Shown here piece by piece: positions 6,218-7,618 of a DNA stretch of 7,618 bases; within the stretch, counting starts at the first letter, position 1; each line of letters begins with the position of its first letter. The notes beneath the pieces are model-generated. The model did no database searches, had not been told where the DNA came from, and was given only the letters and a program-made list of their open reading frames with translations. Both the position numbers and the translations under genes were made by a program. The stretch comes from Burkholderiales bacterium (GTDB taxonomy: Bacteria; Pseudomonadota; Gammaproteobacteria; Burkholderiales; Burkholderiaceae_D): contig SYFN01000014.1 of NCBI GenBank assembly GCA_005800405.1, forward strand, positions 1 through 7,618. Reading direction: 5' to 3'.

Positions 6218-7516
6218 TCAGAATAGGCCAACGACTTTGCCATTTTCATCGATATCGATTTTTTCGGCACTCGGTATTTTGGGCAGGCCAGGCATAGTCA
6301 TGATGTCACCGCAAATCATCACGATGAATTGGGCACCTGCTGCTAGCTGTACTTCACGGATGCTGACCATATGCCCGCTAGGTGCACCACGAATGGTCGC
6401 GTCCAAGCTGAATGAAGACTGCGTCTTTGCCACACAGATAGGGTAGTGACCATAACCGGCTTCTTCCCAGGCCTTGAGCTGTTGCTTGATTTTCGCGGGC
6501 GCGCTGATATCGGCAGCACCATAAATCTTGGTAGCTATTTTTTTCATCTTGTCCCACAGCGAGTCCTGGTCGTCGTAGACGAATTTCACTGCGTCACCGC
6601 GCTCGGCCAGACGTACTACCTCATGCGCCAGTGCTTCTGCACCGGCACCGCCTTTGGCCCAATGCTCGGCCAGTACCACGTTGACATCGAGCGCTTTCAT
6701 GCGTTCAGTTACGAGGCGGATTTCTGCGTCAGTATCAAAGGTGAAGCGGTTGATCGACACTACGCAAGGCAGACCGTAATGTGTCTTGACGTTCGCGACG
6801 TGTCTCTCCAGATTGACCAGACCTTTTTGCAGCGCATCCAGGTCTTCGGTGTTGAGCGCTTTGACATCCTTGCCGCCGTGGTACTTCAGTGCGCGTATCG
6901 TCGCGACCAGTACGCATGCAGCGGGCTTGAGACCGGTCTTCCGGCACTTGATGTCGATGAATTTTTCCGCACCCAGATCAGCACCAAAGCCTGCTTCGGT
7001 GACGACATATTCACCGAGCTTTAATGCGCTTTGTGTCGCAATGACCGAGTTGCAGCCATGTGCGATGTTGGCGAAGGGCCCGCCGTGGATGAAGGCAGGC
7101 GTCCCCTCTAGCGTTTGCACCAGGTTGGGCGACAGCGCGTCCTTGAGCAAGACGGTCATCGCGCCGTGCGCATTCAGATCGCGGGCATGAACGAGCTTGA
7201 GATCACGGCTGTAGCCGATCACAATATCCCCGAGTCGTTTCTTCAGGTCCTGTACCGAAGTAGCAAGGCAGAAAATTGCCATTACCTCGGAAGCGACAAC
7301 GATATCGAAGCCATCCTGACGCACAAAGCCATTCGCGGTGCCACCGTTGCCAACGACGATGTCACGCAACGCACGATCATTCATGTCGACCACGCGCTTC
7401 CAGGTAATTCGACGCGGGTCAATATCCAGCGTATTGCCGTGATTGATGTGGTTGTCGATCATCGCAGCCAGCAAATTATTCGCTAGCGCGATCGCAGAGA
7501 AGTCGCCCGTGAAATC
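6218..7516 (-). CDS. fhs: Formate--tetrahydrofolate ligase, lacking its N-terminal ~128 residues
   Basis: FTHFS joins formate to tetrahydrofolate using ATP, giving 10-formyl-THF for one-carbon metabolism. About 430 residues with clear homology are present, from [23 protein letters not shown] through the signature [36 protein letters not shown] and the C-terminal [28 protein letters not shown], which ends exactly like full-length enzymes. Known FTHFS proteins have about 555-560 residues, and the FTGD motif sits near residue 129. The preceding part, with the ATP-binding P-loop (TPAGEGKTTT type) and the VPMEDINLH segment, should lie just upstream but is replaced beyond about 7516 by unrelated G+C-rich sequence in the same open frame. 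As written, the protein could not bind ATP normally. The first in-frame ATG within the homologous part is at 7474, but that is an internal Met of the family, not a real start. Either a broken gene or an assembly chimera. Confidence 0.93.
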   Translation of the reverse strand, partial: DFTGDFSAIALANNLLAAMIDNHINHGNTLDIDPRRITWKRVVDMNDRALRDIVVGNGGTANGFVRQDGFDIVVASEVMAIFCLATSVQDLKKRLGDIVIGYSRDLKLVHARDLNAHGAMTVLLKDALSPNLVQTLEGTPAFIHGGPFANIAHGCNSVIATQSALKLGEYVVTEAGFGADLGAEKFIDIKCRKTGLKPAACVLVATIRALKYHGGKDVKALNTEDLDALQKGLVNLERHVANVKTHYGLPCVVSINRFTFDTDAEIRLVTERMKALDVNVVLAEHWAKGGAGAEALAHEVVRLAERGDAVKFVYDDQDSLWDKMKKIATKIYGAADISAPAKIKQQLKAWEEAGYGHYPICVAKTQSSFSLDATIRGAPSGHMVSIREVQLAAGAQFIVMICGDIMTMPGLPKIPSAEKIDIDENGKVVGLF

Positions 7517-7618
7517 CTGCGACGGGAGGTGGTACCGGCCGGCGCCCCAGGCCCAATCCCGTTGGCGTCCGAACGCGGCGGCGTCAAAGCCGCGTCCCCA
7601 GTCGTGGTTGCCGGCGAC
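7517..7618 (-). CDS. Fragment resembling a calcineurin-like metallophosphoesterase, fused in frame to fhs
   Basis: The last 102 bases read on the minus strand as 34 codons without a stop, beginning [12 protein letters not shown] and ending GRYHLPSQ, then pass directly into the FTHFS frame. GNHDW is the metal-binding GNH(D/E) block of the calcineurin-like metallophosphoesterase superfamily, and an RQ pair a few residues later is also seen in some of those proteins. No FTHFS carries such a sequence before its FTGD motif. Base composition is about three-quarters G+C by hand count, well above the neighbouring fhs. The fragment is too short to name the family with certainty. Confidence 0.45.

Noticed and set aside
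6446..7024. Plus-strand open frame of 192 codons opposite fhs
   Set aside because: Shadow of a strongly conserved FTHFS reading frame; no ribosome site or family resemblance.
7499..7618. Plus-strand open frame across the right edge as the true coding frame of the G+C-rich tail
   Set aside because: It is open only because of high G+C; its translation is Ala/Val/Pro/Gly-rich without motif, whereas the minus frame gives GNHDW and runs into the FTHFS frame.

Overview
The window looks like chromosomal DNA of a Gram-negative proteobacterium, most plausibly a betaproteobacterium. The reasons are a 16-stranded-type outer-membrane porin with a C-terminal Phe, a periplasmic ModA with a signal peptide, an E. 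coli-like ModE, and moderate G+C by eye. The genus cannot be fixed from the sequence. The content is mostly recognisable: a molybdate uptake locus, then a methyltransferase, a quinone-oxidoreductase-like enzyme and formate--tetrahydrofolate ligase.

Positions 1-3262 (minus strand) hold an operon-like run transcribed right to left: an outer-membrane porin, modA (periplasmic molybdate-binding protein), modB (inner-membrane permease) and the N-terminal third of modC (ATPase, cut by the window edge). Gaps are 8, 15 and 1 nt, so co-transcription and translational coupling are likely. Divergent from the porin at 3433-4239 (plus) is modE, the molybdate-responsive repressor/activator. The 170-bp space between them holds a 20-bp direct repeat and an 8+8-bp inverted repeat, which are the best operator candidates. 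The layout suggests that one ModE-controlled unit carries molybdate from the outer membrane (porin) through the periplasm (ModA) to the cytoplasm (ModBC). The porin's role in molybdate uptake is inferred from position only.

Positions 4236-4988 (minus) encode a class I SAM-dependent methyltransferase. Its stop codon overlaps that of modE in a shared TTAA. A 222-bp gap follows, holding two REP-like palindromes. At 5211-6188 (minus) is a zinc-free MDR/quinone oxidoreductase-like enzyme, preceded by formate--tetrahydrofolate ligase (fhs, 6218 to about 7516, minus), with a 29-nt gap between these two.

The oddest point is the right edge. FTHFS homology stops abruptly at about 7514-7516, at the conserved FTGDF motif. 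The last ~102 bp are much richer in G+C (about 75% by hand count) and encode, in the same open frame, a peptide with a GNHDW motif typical of calcineurin-like metallophosphoesterases. The roughly 128 N-terminal residues of FTHFS, including its ATP-binding P-loop, are missing. This is either an assembly chimera or a genuine recombination junction that breaks fhs. Apart from this I see no undescribed system. The porin-modABC/modE arrangement and its repeat-bearing intergenic region are the most biologically interesting parts.
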